DNA of 64,000 nucleotides from Myotis daubentonii (lineage: Eukaryota > Chordata > Mammalia > Chiroptera > Vespertilionidae). The notes below the pieces were generated by a model that saw nothing but the letters and a program-made list of their open reading frames with translations, had not been told where the DNA came from and made no database searches. The DNA is taken from positions 37,761,341 to 37,825,340 of the forward strand of contig NC_081844.1 of NCBI RefSeq assembly GCF_963259705.1, written 5' to 3'. Numbering within the stretch: the first letter of the stretch is position 1; each line of letters starts with the position of its first letter. The position numbers were made by a program, and so were the translations under genes. Below are positions 10,701 through 31,970 of the stretch, in pieces.

Positions 10701-11430
10701 CGCTCGGGATTCTTTCGGACCATCCTTCACCAGCTCGTAATGGAATCTTTATAATGGCTGAGAAGAACTCTTACATTCTTTCAACCATCTAATTGGGTGG
10801 TCCTATCATTGCCCCTTTTCCAAGGATGGAGAAACTTGAGGTTTGGATGGTAGTGTACACAGGTTCCCATAAGCAAGGGAGTGTGGTGCCTGGCCTTGAG
10901 CCCCGCCTCCCCGCCCCCCCCCCCCCCCCCAGGCCCCGCCGGTCTGGTGATCCCCTCCTGGGAAGCCCGGAGGAAGATGCCCCCTGCCAACCTACAGAGT
11001 GCTTCCTCTTTGTCCTCTTAAGTTATAACCACATCTCTTCTCTGGAGGAGAAGGGAGGTGGGTGGGGGTGGAAGGAGGGTTTGAAACTCTATGGAACTGG
11101 TTTCCTCCCCTCCTCTCTTGGTAATTAGTGTCTTTCTGATTTAGGGCGGCCACTTCCTCCTGTGAAATGGAGTAAAGATCCCAGCTTCTGGGTTACTGTG
11201 AAAGTTAGGGAAGAGTTCAGGAAGGCAGGTGCTTTTCAAGTCTCAGTAGTTATGAGGTGCCTGATTTTGCCTTGGGTTTTTACTATTAAGAAAACACGTG
11301 TTATTTAATGAACCAGAAGATTGAAAGCTGAGACCGCCTTGCAGACGTGTTTTATAAGCATGATTGGTCCTTAAAACAGAATAAGATGTGGGAGAACCCA
11401 GGGGAAATGAAGGTGAGCCTGGTCAGCAGT
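10680..11430. other. Non-coding sequence 3' of the CpG block
   Basis: It contains a run of about 17 C (10914-10930) and a short MIR-like piece near 11150-11245 ('cttcctcctgtgaaatggag'). Nothing else was recognised. Confidence 0.5.
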
Positions 11431-11434
11431 GTCC

Positions 11435-11648
11435 GTTATTTTTTATTGATTTCAGACAGGAAAGGAGAAGGAGAGGAAGGGAGAGAGAGATAGAAATCTC
11501 AATAATGAGAGAGAATCATCCATCGGTGCCTCCTGCAGTCCCCCTACTGGGGATCGAGCCGGCAACCTGGGCATGTGCCCTGACCAGGAATGAACCCTGA
11601 CCTCCTGGTTCATAGGTCCTCGCTCAACCACTGAGCCACGCCAGCGGG
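11435..11648 (-). mobile_element. Ves SINE
   Basis: Reverse-complement Ves with 'actggggatcgagccggcaa' core. CAGCAGTGTCC is duplicated at 11424-11434 and 11649-11659. Confidence 0.92.
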
Positions 11649-11837
11649 CAGCAGTGTCCTTTAGAAGTGGGAGAGGGCGCTGGGGCCGGGAAGTTGTCAT
11701 CATCCAATGGCTGTCCTTTTGTGAAATCTGTTTTATTGAGTGCAGAGCAGGAACTTCACTTTTGGGGGCAAGGAATGCAGTTTGGAGCGGCTGACCATTC
11801 CTGGAGACCCCTGAGACTGGGAGAAAAGATAAAGGCA

Positions 11838-12025
11838 GCTGTGGTCAGTGTGACTCAGGTTGCAGGTTTGATTCCTGGTCAGGGCATTTACCTAGGTTGT
11901 GGGTTCGATCCCTGGTCGGGACCTGTACAGGAGGCAACCGATTGAAGTTTCTCTTTCCTGTTGATGTTTCTCTTTCTCTCTTTAAATTAATCAATTCACA
12001 TATCCTCAGGTGAGGTTAAAAAAAT
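11838..12025 (+). mobile_element. Ves SINE, degraded
   Basis: 'gtggtcagtgtgactcaggt', two GGTT-GAT-CCTGGTC motifs, a CT-rich body and a 'catatcctcaggtgagg' tail. Confidence 0.8.
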
Positions 12026-12029
12026 GCTA

Positions 12030-12838
12030 GTCGTAAGCCTAAAGATCAAGTTAGTATTTTAACAGCAGAAGAGTATTTTTGCCTTACAATGGAAGAATTT
12101 GTAGTTATGGCTGGGTTGGCCATTTTGTATCGGTGCCAAACCATTCATCAAAGAGTAGCTTTTTAGTGCATGCTTGGCAGCAAACACAAGTAAAGGCCAA
12201 AGTAATCAGTGTAGAATAACTTTTTAGTTTCATGGTTTATTCTAGAATAAACTGAGTTGAGTTGGCACTTCTGGTGCAAAAGCAGTGCTGGTTAAAACTA
12301 CTGGTGCCTTAGCACAAATCAAGGCTGTGGCATCCAACTGTACCAGTAGACATGGCATTCTTTTTTTTTTTAAAATATATTTTATTGATTTTTTACAGAG
12401 AGGAAGGGAGAGAGATAGAGAGTTAGAAACATTGATGAGAGAGAAACATCGATCAGCTGCCTCCTGCACATCTCCTACTGGGGATGTGCCCGCAACCAAG
12501 GTACATGCCCTTGACCGGAATTGAACCTGGGACCTTTCAGTCCGCAGGCCGACGCTCTATCCACTGAGCCAAACCGGTTTCGGCCAACATGGCATTCTTC
12601 ATGTGCTTTCAATAAATAAGTAAAAGAATTGCCCGCTTCCCTTAAGAATGCCCTTTGTGAAACAGTAAAAATGATGAATTATATTAAATCCTGACCCTTG
12701 ACATATCTTTTTAGTATGCCAAGTGGTGAAATGGATGCACTTGTTCTATGTGGAGTACAACGGCTGTCTTGAGGTAAAGCATTTTGATTGGGTCATGAAC
12801 TGAACTGGCCACTTCAAAACAATTTTCAGATGACACCA
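12030..12838 (+). mobile_element. hAT-Charlie-type transposase remnant, left part
   Basis: 'ttttagtttcatggtttatt', 'gccttagcacaaatcaaggc' and 'tgtaccagtag' match my memory of an autonomous hAT/Charlie-group coding region. All frames are broken. Interrupted by the Ves at 12363-12586. Confidence 0.6.
12363..12586 (-). mobile_element. Ves SINE inside the hAT
   Basis: Complete reverse-complement Ves. ACATGGCATTCTT is duplicated at 12350-12362 and 12587-12599. Confidence 0.94.
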
Positions 12839-14631
12839 CCCAACATCAGAGGAGCTCCAGGGAACCGGCCTTGGCATCTGGTATCCTGGGCTTGGAGAAT
12901 TGGGTGCTGCTGCTTCTCCACACGGAATCACTGCCCGCTGCTGAGATCGTGGTGTTCTACTTCACCAGCAGCAGCGTTATTGTCTTGGAATACAGCGTAA
13001 AGCAAAATCCATGTTGTATCAGTGCTCAAGTGGAGTCACATCTGTTACTTCCAGCATTTACTGAGCGCAAAGGAAGGGCGCACCTGAACTCTCTGCTCTG
13101 CAGCCTCCTGTACTTGTTACTACTTTTAGCATCCTCCAGGCTTTTAATCAAGTTTAATTGTGCATGGGGCGTTTTATTAAAAAAATATCTATCTATCTAT
13201 ATCTATATCATCTATCTATCTATATATATCTATCTTCCTCTCTTTCTCTTCAAGTAATGTAACATCAACACCTGGTGCTTCGTTGGGAGCTTTTAGATGG
13301 GAGCTCTTTATAGGGGTAGAGGGCAGTATGAAATTCATTGTGATTGGGAGGGGCTGTGGTGAGGAGGGCCCCGTCCCTTTGGCTGAAAGCTAAATGCTGC
13401 CCATGGAATGACCTTTCTCTGGTGTGATTGAGAACTTATTTCCACGAGGCGATGACAGAAGCCCTACCACTAGTAAAACTGACTTGTCTCAGAGTGGGAG
13501 GTGGACGGCCAGGTTAGAAACGGGTTTGGACAGAGGATTTAGGATGGCTCCTGAGAACTTGGACGCTCCTCTGTCTCTATGATGAACTGGAGCTATAACA
13601 TTCAGCCTTCATAACAATGGGATAGGGTGAGGACAGAACTGGTGATGGGTGTATACTTAGCTTTAAGTTGGATTGATTAGGTTTAATAGTGTTAAGTGGC
13701 ACAACCTTGTAAAAGTGACACTTTTTGTATTTATCTCTAATGGGCCTCTGGCTGGGCTTTGGTGGGGGTCAAGGCCGGTTTGTTTATAAGTTGAGTTCAT
13801 TCTGATGCTTGAGCCCTGCCTGTCCTTTGGAGCCATAGAGGTCAGTATGCTGTCTATTTGGCATCCCACTAACAATTAAGACTAGGCCACAGGGGAGATT
13901 ATCAATATTTTGTGTGGCAAGAAAAGCCACATTTTGTCTTTGCACTTTGGATGCTGAAATCTTCCTGTGTAACATAGCTACATCTAGATAAATATGAGTG
14001 TTTTCTCTTATTAAAATTATTTCCAATGTCTATAAAAATGTGTTCTTCTATAGAATGTTTATGGCCCATATTGACACTTGTCTGTAAAATACATATTTGA
14101 AATAATATTTGGAAAAAAAGTAAGTAGTTTTAAAAAAATTCCAGGTTGTAATTATAATGTTTAAAAGAATTAAGCATTTCATAGCCAGCCAAGTAATTTG
14201 TTTATTTACCCTGAAATAATACTTGAGTTGTAGCCCCAGACTTCAGGTTTCTCCATTGTAGACTCAGTAACTTATTATGTAACAGGACTGCTCACTCAAA
14301 CCACCTGCTTTCCAGTGTGATTCTGAATAGAAGATATATTTTTATTGACGTGCATAAGAGAACCCCGGCAGAAAGAAAGAAAAGAACAAAGCCTGCAGGC
14401 CAGGAGGCATAAGGATTCACGTTTTAACCACACCCAGAGCTGTACGTGCAGCATTCTTATTCTTGTTCTAACCCAGCAGCAGCGACCTCCAACAGATCTA
14501 TCTGTCATAGCGCCTTGGGACTGTGGCTGAAACCAGAAGACTCCAGTGTTTCTATTTATCTCAAGCTGGGGTGTGGGGATGAACGGGAAAACTCCCGTTA
14601 TTAATTGAAAAATTAATAATAAAGAATATTT
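12839..14631. other. Unassigned sequence between the two hAT parts
   Basis: It contains an imperfect TCTA/TATC microsatellite (about 13183-13240) and short frames only. I recognise no gene or repeat family in the remainder. It may be an insertion into the hAT element. Confidence 0.5.
13183..13240. repeat. (TCTA)n-type microsatellite
   Basis: Interrupted tandem ATCT/ATATCT units. Confidence 0.85.
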
Positions 14632-14668
14632 TTTAAAATGTTATTTATTGGAGAGAGAGAAAGGGGGG

Positions 14669-14720
<52 letters not shown>

Positions 14721-14850
14721 AAATGCCGATTTGTTGCTCACTTATTTATGCACCCATTGGTTGATTCTTGTATGTGCCCTGACTGGGACTGAACCCGCAA
14801 CCTTATCTATTGGGATGATGCTCTAACCAACTGAGCTACTTGGCCAAGGC
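14632..14850 (-). mobile_element. Ves SINE with expanded GA tract
   Basis: Reverse-complement Ves; the normal GA-rich body has expanded into about 45 bp of (GA)n after a G9 run. Confidence 0.85.
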
Positions 14851-15345
14851 TGGACACTACTTTTTTTCTCCAATAGAGAACCATTTTTGCTTCACAGAAT
14901 GACAGACACACTATGGTTATTCATATCTGGAGAATTAGAATACATTTTCTAAAACAACAACAAGTGAGTCTGTGACTTCAAGGAAAAAACTAATGGTATT
15001 TGTTGCCAAATAACTTGTATCCACCACCATGAGCCTGATACCTTCTCAGTACTTAGGAATAGCCAGTAGGACTTTGATACTGTATAGTGAAGTATGTTAA
15101 CATTGGGAAGCTTGGCATAAATCCCTGGACCAATATTTCCCAAAAGATCAATGCAGGAAATTACAAATCATGCAGGGGTAAAAAATCAATTCAAAGCATT
15201 AGATAGACAAGTGGGTTTTAATGTAACGGGGTCTGAAAGCCATCGATATGGCTTCAGTTCTGCATGGGAACTAACCTTAAAGAAACTAGCATGTGTTGAG
15301 TTCTGACATTAAAAACTAGTATCTGGAATAATCAGAAAAGGCTTT

Positions 15346-15561
15346 TTTTTTTAATATATATTTTTATTGATTTCAGAGAGGAAGGATGAGGGAGAGAGAG
15401 ATAGAAACATCCACGATGAGAAAGAATCATGGATTGGTTGCCCCCTGCAAGTCCCCTACTGGGGATCGAGCCCACACCCAGGCATGTGCCCTTGACCGGA
15501 ATCGAACCTGGGACCTTTCAATTTGCAGGCCGACACTCTATCCATGGAGCCAAACTGGGGT
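15346..15561 (-). mobile_element. Ves SINE inside the hAT
   Basis: Reverse-complement Ves; GAAAAGGCTTTT duplicated on both sides. Confidence 0.93.
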
Positions 15562-15722
15562 GAAAAGGCTTTTAAAATACCAAACCCTTTTCCCACTATT
15601 TTGCTGTGTGAGTTTGTATTTTCTTCATATACTTCAATCAAAACAACAAACAGATCAAGTCCAAAAGCAGATGTTAACATGTTATTTGGCTTTAAATGAA
15701 TTAAGATGTTAAACATTTCTCA

Positions 15723-15935
15723 TCCAGCTGGAGTGGCTCAGTGGTTGAGCGTTGACCTATGAACCAGGAGGTCACGGTTTGATTCCTGGTCAGGGCACAT
15801 GCTCAAGTTGCAGGCTCGATCCCCAGTGTGGGGTGTGCAGGAGGCAACCAATCGATGATTCTCTCTCATCATTGATGTTTCTATCATTCCCTCTCCTTTC
15901 CTCTCTGAAATCAATAAAACTATATTAAAAAACAC
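15723..15935 (+). mobile_element. Ves SINE inside the hAT
   Basis: Head 'ccagctggagtggctcagtg', 'atcaataaaactatatta' tail; ACATTTCTCA flanks it. Confidence 0.92.
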
Positions 15936-16085
15936 ACATTTCTCAGTTTTGCTTTCTAATACAGCAAAATATTCTTAGATATAAGCCACATAAACAAAAG
16001 CTCTTTATAGCCCTAAATTTTTAAGAGTATAAAGGAGTCCTAAGACCAGGAAACTTGAGAATTGCTGCCTTATGCATATTAACTT

Positions 16086-17515
16086 GAACTTGGCAGGAGC
16101 AATATAATCTTGACTTAGAAAAGCTATATGCTGTAGGTGGTTAGAAGTGTTTTGTTTTGCTTCTGTTTTTAAAGTCCATGCATTGTTAAAGCAATCCCAT
16201 AATAGGGACAGTAGTGCCGCTTGGTGGTTAATAATTGGGTCCTGAAGGGGGGGTGGCTGCCTTGGGTAAATTCGATAGTTCAGTAAAGCTCTCCACACTT
16301 GTGAGCATCAAATGTTAGCTATTAATAGTAGTGGAATAGGATGAATTAACTCAATTATGAATTGTCCAGATTATTAAACTAAAAAGCTTTATATTCAATT
16401 AGAAATTTGTACCTCCTTCATGCCTTCAACTCCTTAAAGAAGGGAAAGAAGAAATGAATAGAATTGTACCTATTTCATATCTTCAGTTTGCCTTTCCCTG
16501 ACTGTAGTCTCTTGAACCTTAAAAAACAGACAAAAAACAAACCCTTTTAAATTGTGGCCATTTATTATTTTGCTTTTGGAATTGAGAACTCTCTTTGAGT
16601 TTCAACTGTTCCGGTAGATCTAATTTCTTGGCTTCCTCATGATTCCCTTGAACTTGCTGAAATAGGTGACTTGGAGAATCAAAGTTCTTACCTGGTCTCA
16701 GGTGTCAAGATTGGCTGCAAAATGGTCTCCCAAAGGTCTCCTAAGGGATGCTTGAAGGCAGCTCGGGCCTTTTCGTAACATGGCACACCCTGGATGCCTG
16801 AGCATGGAGCCAGAGATGTGTCAGTGAGGGTTCTTTCCTGCTTGTTTGGGAAAGTTAGCTGGGACGAAGGGCCTCTGGGCTTTGTATGTAGGACTCCGTC
16901 TGATACTGGGGAACTGTCGAATCAAACCACTGATCTGACAGAAGTCCCCACACTTCCACCCACCTTATTTCTTTGTCCTAAAGAACTAAACCTTTTATGG
17001 CTCATAAAAGGGTGTTAAAGCATATGTTTTCAGAAGATTGGTGTGTCCCCCCCCCCTATAATTTGGACTTTAAGGATTACAAGAAAGCTGCTACCCCTGG
17101 CATTTTAATTTAGAATTACTGTTATCTACTCAAGACACTGAGTTGAATGTGGTAGTAGGCTAAATTCAGATCCTAAACTGGAAATGTCTTCAACTCTGGT
17201 TACCTTTTCTCCTTTCATGGTGTACAATATACAATGGTTGAGATCTGGGTTATCTCTTTTGAGGGGTAGGGCACCAGAGTCAGCTCTGAAGGTTCATCTG
17301 CCAGTGCTGCTGGAAGTCTTACAACAGAGGGTGGTGGAGGCCATGGGGTTGTGTGCAAAGTGCAATAGGCCTGATACTAGAGAGTGGGAAGTTTGCAAGT
17401 TGTGGGGCTCTGATTTACTCTTGTGACACACTTACCTGGTTGCTGGGGATGGAATGGGGAAAATGGAAGCCCTTTGGGCATTGTCCAGTCTCAATCCATG
17501 TGTGATTGGACCACC
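16086..17515. other. Unassigned non-coding block
   Basis: Over 1.4 kb with no recognisable repeat, RNA or convincing coding frame. The longest frames are about 80 codons and lack family features. Confidence 0.5.
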
Positions 17516-17735
17516 TTTTTAAAAAAATATATATTTTTTATTGATTTTAGAGAGGAAGGGAGAGGGAGAGAGATAGAAACATCCATGATGAGAGAGAATC
17601 ATTGACCCCCTCCTTCCTACATGCTCTCTACTGGGGTTTGAGCCCACAAACCCAGACATGTGCTCTGACCGGGAATTGGACTGTGACCTCCTGGTTCATA
17701 GGTCGATGCTCCACCACTGAGCCGTGCTGGCCAGG
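17516..17735 (-). mobile_element. Ves SINE
   Basis: Reverse-complement Ves from 'tttttattgattttagagag' to 'gagccgtgctggccagg'. Confidence 0.9.
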
Positions 17736-18090
17736 TGGCACTGTGTTATTTAACCTGGGACCTATTTGTGCTCTGTGATGGTGCACAGACAGGTTGATAA
17801 CAGTTGTCAGTGTTAAAGCCTTCTCTAGGATCCGCTGACTTAGTGTTTCTGGTGTGTGTGACTCTATGTAGTAAGGTCCGCGGTGACAGGAGAGCCTAGT
17901 TAATGTCAGCATTGTGCACTTCCAATTCTAAATCTCCATCCAGCCTTTGTTTGCCTGCACTTTGCATGAGGAGTGTTTTATCCCCTTTTCACAGGGCTCT
18001 GCTCCCAATGGGCTTCTTGACTGGCACACTCAGCAGTCTCATTAGTTCAATTCATGAATCCAAAACATGGCTTTGCTCGTGAACTGACAA

Positions 18091-20132
18091 TCTTTTTTTT
18101 AAAATTCTTTATTTTATTTTATTTATTTATTAATTATTATTATTTTTTTTTGCTTCAAGTATTACAAAGGGTATTACATATGTGTCCTTTTTTTCCTTCC
18201 CGCCCTTGACAATCCCCTGGCCTCCCCTACCCCCCCAGTGTCTTATGTCCATTGGTTATGCTTATATGCATGCATACAAGTCCTTCGGTTGATCTCTTAC
18301 CCACTTCCCTCCTGCCCTCCAACCCTCCCCGGCCTTCCCGCTGCAGTTTGACAATCTGTTTGAGGCAGCTCTGCCTCTGTATCTATTATTGTTCAAAAGT
18401 TTATAATGGTCTCTATTATCCATGAATGAGTGAGATCATGTGGTATTTTCCCTTCATTGACTGGCTTATTTCACTTAGCATAATGCTCTCCAGTTCCATC
18501 CATGCCGTTGCAAATGGTAAGAGTTCCTTCTTTTTTACAGCAGCATAGTATTCCATCATGTAGATGTACCACAGTTTTCTAATCCATTCATCTACTGATG
18601 GGCACTTAGGCTGTTTCCAGATCTTAGCTATGGTGAATTGTGCTGCTATGAACATAGGGGTGCATATATCCTTTCTGATTGGTGTTTCTGGTTTCTTGGG
18701 ATATATTCCTAGAAGTGGGATCACGGGGTCAAATGGGAGTTCCATTTTCAGTTTTTTGAGGAAATTCCATACTGTCTTCCATAGTGGCTGCACCAGTCTG
18801 CATTCCCACCAGCAGTGCACAAGTGTTCCTTTTTCTCCACATCCTCTCCAGCACTTGTCGTTTGTTGATTTGTTGATGATAGCCAGTCTGACAGGTGTGA
18901 GATGGTACCTCATTGTTGTTTTGATTTGCATCTCGCGGATGATTAGTGACTTTGAACATGTTTTCATATGTCTCTTGGCTTTCTGAATGTCCTCTTTTGA
19001 AAGGTGTCTATTTAGGTCCTTTGCCCATTTTTTGATTGGATTGTTTATCTTCCTTTTGTTAAGTTGTATGAGTTCCCTATAAATTTTGGAGATTAGGCCC
19101 TTATCAGATATGACATTGGCAAATATGTTTTCCCACGCAGTGGGTTTTCTTGTTGTTTTGTTGGTGGTTTCTTTTGCTGTGCAGAAGCTTTTTTATTTTG
19201 ATGTAGTCCCATTTGTTCATTTTCTCTTTAGTTTCAAGTGCCCTAGGAGCTGTATCAGTGAAGAAATTGCTTCGGCATATGTCTGAGATTTTGTTGCCTT
19301 TGGATTCTTCTAGAATTTTTATGGTTTCCCGACGTACATTTAAGTCCTTTATCCATTTTGAGTTTATTCTTGTGTATGGTGTAAGTTGGTGGCCTAGTTT
19401 CATTTTCTTGCATATATCTGTCCAATTTTCCCAACGCCATTTATTGAAGAGACTATCTTGGCTCCATTGTATGTTCTTGCCTCCTTTGTCAAATATTAAT
19501 TGAGCATATTGGTTCGGGCCGATTTCTGGGCTCTCTATTCTATTCTATTGATCTATATGTCTGTTCTTGTGCTAGTACCAGGCAGTTTTGAGAACAGTGG
19601 CTTTGTAATACAGCTTGATATCTGGTATTGAGATCCCACCTACTTTGTTCTTTCTCAGGATTGCTGCAGCTATTTGGGGTCTTTTTTTTAATTCCAGGTG
19701 AATTTTTGGAGAGTTCGTTCTAGATCTGTGAAGTATGCCGTTGGTATTTTAATGGGAAGTGCATTGAATTTATAGATTGCTTTGGGTAGTATGGACATTT
19801 TAATGATGTCGATTCTACCAATCCATGAACACGGTATGTTCTTCCATCTGTTTATGTCTTCCTCTATCTCTTTTTTCAACGTCCTGTAGTTTTCTGAGTA
19901 GAGGTCTTTTACCTCGTTAGTTAAGTTTATTCCTAGGTAGCTTAATTTTTTTGGTGCGATGGTAAACGGGGTTGTTTTTATAATCTCTCTTTCTGAAAGT
20001 TCACTATTGGTGTATAGAAATGCCTCAGATTTCTTGGGGTTAATTTTGTATCCTGCTATAAAATTCTTTATTTTTGAAAGTGTTACACATGTCTCCTTTT
20101 CCCCCCATTGACCTGTCCCCATCCGCTCCCTA
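18091..20132 (-). mobile_element. Short L1 3' stub split by a younger L1
   Basis: The stub is represented by the poly-T and 'aaaattcttt' (18091-18116) and by its continuation with 'gttacacatgtctcc', 'ccccccattgacctgtcccc' (20060-20132). Its duplication is GTGARCTGACAATCTTTT at 18079 and 20133-20150. Confidence 0.7.
18117..20059 (-). mobile_element. 5'-truncated L1 with broken ORF2
   Basis: The minus strand encodes the C-terminal half of L1 ORF2. It shows part of the reverse transcriptase/thumb region ([39 protein letters not shown]) and the C-terminal Cys-containing segment ([32 protein letters not shown]). Stops and shifts split the frame. No ORF1, endonuclease or 5' UTR. Flanked by the duplication AAAATTCTTTATTTT (18101 and 20060). 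Confidence 0.92.
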
Positions 20133-20150
20133 GTGAGCTGACAATCTTTT

Positions 20151-20381
20151 ATATATATATATGTATGTATATATATATATTATTGATTTTTTTATAGAGA
20201 GGCAGGGAGAGGGATAGAGAGTTAGAAACATCAATGAGAGAGAAGCATCGATCAGCTGCCTCCTGCACACCCCCCACTGGGGATGTGCCCACAGCCAAGG
20301 TACATGCCCTTGACCAGACTCGAACCCGGGACCCTTTAGTCCGCAGGCCAACGCTCTATCCACTGAGCCAAACCGGTCAGG
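20151..20381 (-). mobile_element. Ves SINE at the same target site as the L1 stub
   Basis: Complete reverse-complement Ves with an (AT)n run in its tail. GTGAGCTGACRATCTT occurs on both sides (20133 and 20382), a third copy of the flanking sequence used by the L1 stub. Confidence 0.93.
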
Positions 20382-20496
20382 GTGAGCTGACGATCTTAAT
20401 GTTAATTCTGGTTAAGGAGTTTGTGTGATGAGGGTTTGGGACATATAGGTTCCATGATGAACTCTGCTCCTTTTTTCTTACAGGCTATTTGAGAAA

Positions 20497-29900
<9,404 letters not shown>

Positions 29901-30035
29901 AGGACTCGAACGGAAGAGCTTGTGTATCCTGGACAGCTTTCCAGGGAAGACCATAATGACCCCAAGGTCATAAAACCAAGGACCTAGTATATCCAGAGTC
30001 GAGGCCTAATTAAACTAAGTTCATATTGAATTGCT
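29901..30035 (+). other. TDH: TDH 3' UTR, short form with ATTAAA signal
   Basis: The first poly(A)-signal variant after the stop is ATTAAA at 30009-30014; a second is at 30229-30234. No AATAAA was seen nearby. The cleavage site is inferred. Confidence 0.45.
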
Positions 30036-30808
30036 GGATGGAGAATTGAGTTGGCTTTAGCATTTTAAAAATATTGCTCTGGTGGTTGAACTTCTAAATC
30101 TTTGGACCTAAACTTGTCCAAACACTCATATCACAGAATGAATACTTAAGTCATAATAATTTCCATTTCCTTAAATAAGATGAAATGACTATTTCTGGGG
30201 AGGGGAAGTATGTGACACTTTGTGTTTAATTAAATTCAATTTAAATATCACTTCGAAGTCTCTATTCTCTTGACTAGAGACCAAAAATTATATTTTAAAG
30301 ACTATATCAAAGATGATCCCCATATTTAAAAGTACTCTTTACTATTCCATCAGAATATAAAACGTTTGGTATGTTTATTAATCCCATGTTTATAGTGTTC
30401 AAAAGATTTTAACACTTCTTCAAAAATTATCACTTCTCATATATTTCTGTAAGAAGGTATATCTGTAGGAAATTAAGGATAGCAAAGACGATGTAACCAG
30501 TGAAGGGTAGTGCCTCTCTTATTTTGATTGCCTTCCTGTTAGTGAGCTAAGTGGTAATTAGCAGGAGTATAATTCCCTTACCTGGCAATGTCTATCTCCC
30601 AGAGGAGCTTATCTAAATATTCAGGTTTCTGGGCTCACCTCTTCAATTGGCTCAAATGGGGAAGGGCATCTAAGTGCTTCCAGTTGTCCTATTGCAGCTC
30701 AGGCCCACTAGTTTATACCAATTCCAAACACTATTTTCTGAGAACTTTTTGTTACAGCCTTTGTTTTATGCACTCTTAGATCGAGGCTTCAGAAGAGCTA
30801 CTCTGAAG
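29901..30808. other. TDH downstream region
   Basis: AT-rich, non-repetitive DNA beyond the 3' UTR; no gene seen. Confidence 0.5.
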
Positions 30809-31060
30809 CTATATAATAAAAACCTAATATGCAAATCAACTGAATGGTGGAACAACTGGTCGCTATAATGCATGCAGGTGTTGAGCATGTGCCCCCCCAC
30901 CGCCCCCACCCAGAGGTGACCAGCAGCGGTGATCAGGGGGTGGGGCTGGCCAGCAGGCGGGGCCAGGCAGCCAGCCAAAAAGGGTGCCAGCTGCGCACCT
31001 CCCCACCCCCATCACCCCACAGATGGCCCTGATCACCGGCCAGGCCTAGGGACCCTACCC
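30809..31060 (+). mobile_element. HeliBat 5' part lacking its terminal hairpin
   Basis: It starts 'atataataaaaacctaatat' and continues to 'ggcctagggaccctaccc'. At 3871-3875 the same sequence runs on into the terminal palindrome; here it stops just before it. Confidence 0.8.
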
Positions 31061-31174
31061 TATATATTGGGAACAGTCTCTTAGATTTAAAAGTTAAAAT
31101 CTGTCAAGGCTTCTTTAACACTGAAAAAAACAGGATGATGCAGCAATGACACGCATGCTGTGGCTTGTACATTT

Positions 31175-31402
31175 AAAAAATATATATATATATATTATTG
31201 ATTTTTTACAGAGAGGAAGGGAGAGGGATAGAGAGTTAGAAACTCTCAATGAGAGAGAAACATCGATCAGCTGCCTCCTGCACACTCCGTACTGGGGATG
31301 TGCCCGCAGCAACCAAGGTACATGCCCTTGACCGAAATCAAACCTGGGACCCTTCAGTCCACAAGCCGACGCTCTATCCACTGAGCCAAACCAGGTAGGG
31401 CT
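31175..31402 (-). mobile_element. Ves SINE
   Basis: Complete reverse-complement copy; GGCTTGTACATTT duplicated at 31162-31174 and 31403-31415. Confidence 0.95.
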
Positions 31403-31414
31403 GGCTTGTACATT

Positions 31415-31545
31415 TTGTGGTCATTTCTGATTCTGACATTTATAACTGTGTGACAAAGGCAATTACTTAACTTCTTTCTGCTTTAGTTTTTCCACTCATA
31501 AGATGAAGAAAATGGTACTACTGCCTCAGAAGGATCATGTTATGT
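31415..31545 (+). mobile_element. MIR fragment
   Basis: 'aattacttaacttctttctg', 'agtttttccactcataagat' follow the MIR core. Confidence 0.6.
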
Positions 31546-31629
31546 ACTACTTTTTATAATCAGGGCAAAAAATGTAGCTGCCAATACAACAGCAAGATGC
31601 CTTTCACATGTATGAAAAGTATGGTCACT

Positions 31630-31788
31630 GGTGCATGCAGCATCCCAGATTGCGAGAGGAATGTCCAACTGCAGGTTTAGGCCCATCATCCCCTGAGGGG
31701 TCCCAGATTTCGAGAGGATACAGACGGGGCTGAGGGGCCACCCACCACCCTCCCCCCCATGCACAAATTTCATGCACCAGGTCTCTAG
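31630..31788 (+). mobile_element. HeliBat 3' end
   Basis: 'cccctgaggggtcccagatt', then ATGCACAAATTTCATGCAC-type stem, 'caggtct' and CTAG|T. No 5' end adjoins it. Confidence 0.8.
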
Positions 31789-31912
31789 TTACTGTATAAA
31801 TATATGCAGACTTAACTTTTTTTCAGCTGCCTCAGGATGTGCTACATGTGAAATCACTAGAAAGAATCCTGGGTACATTAGACAATAGGTGTCAAGGATT
31901 AAAAGGCATTTA

Positions 31913-31970
31913 GCCCTGGCTGGTGTGGTTCACTTGTTGGCGCACCTACTTCAGGAATGTGGCTAAGTAT
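31913..31970 (+). mobile_element. Ves SINE head fragment
   Basis: 'agccctggctggtgtggttc' with 'acttgttggcgc' only. Confidence 0.5.

Larger units (their letters stand above)
14868..16085 (+). mobile_element. hAT-Charlie-type transposase remnant, right part
   Basis: 'agaaccatttttgcttcaca', 'ggttttaatgtaacggggtc', 'gtattttcttcatatacttc' and a terminal 'acttgagaattgctgcc' read as the continuation of the left part and the right terminal repeat. Two Ves SINEs interrupt it. Confidence 0.6.

Noticed and set aside
18416..20122. Minus-strand frames of up to 183 codons as host genes
   Set aside because: They are fragments of L1 ORF2, broken and 5'-truncated.
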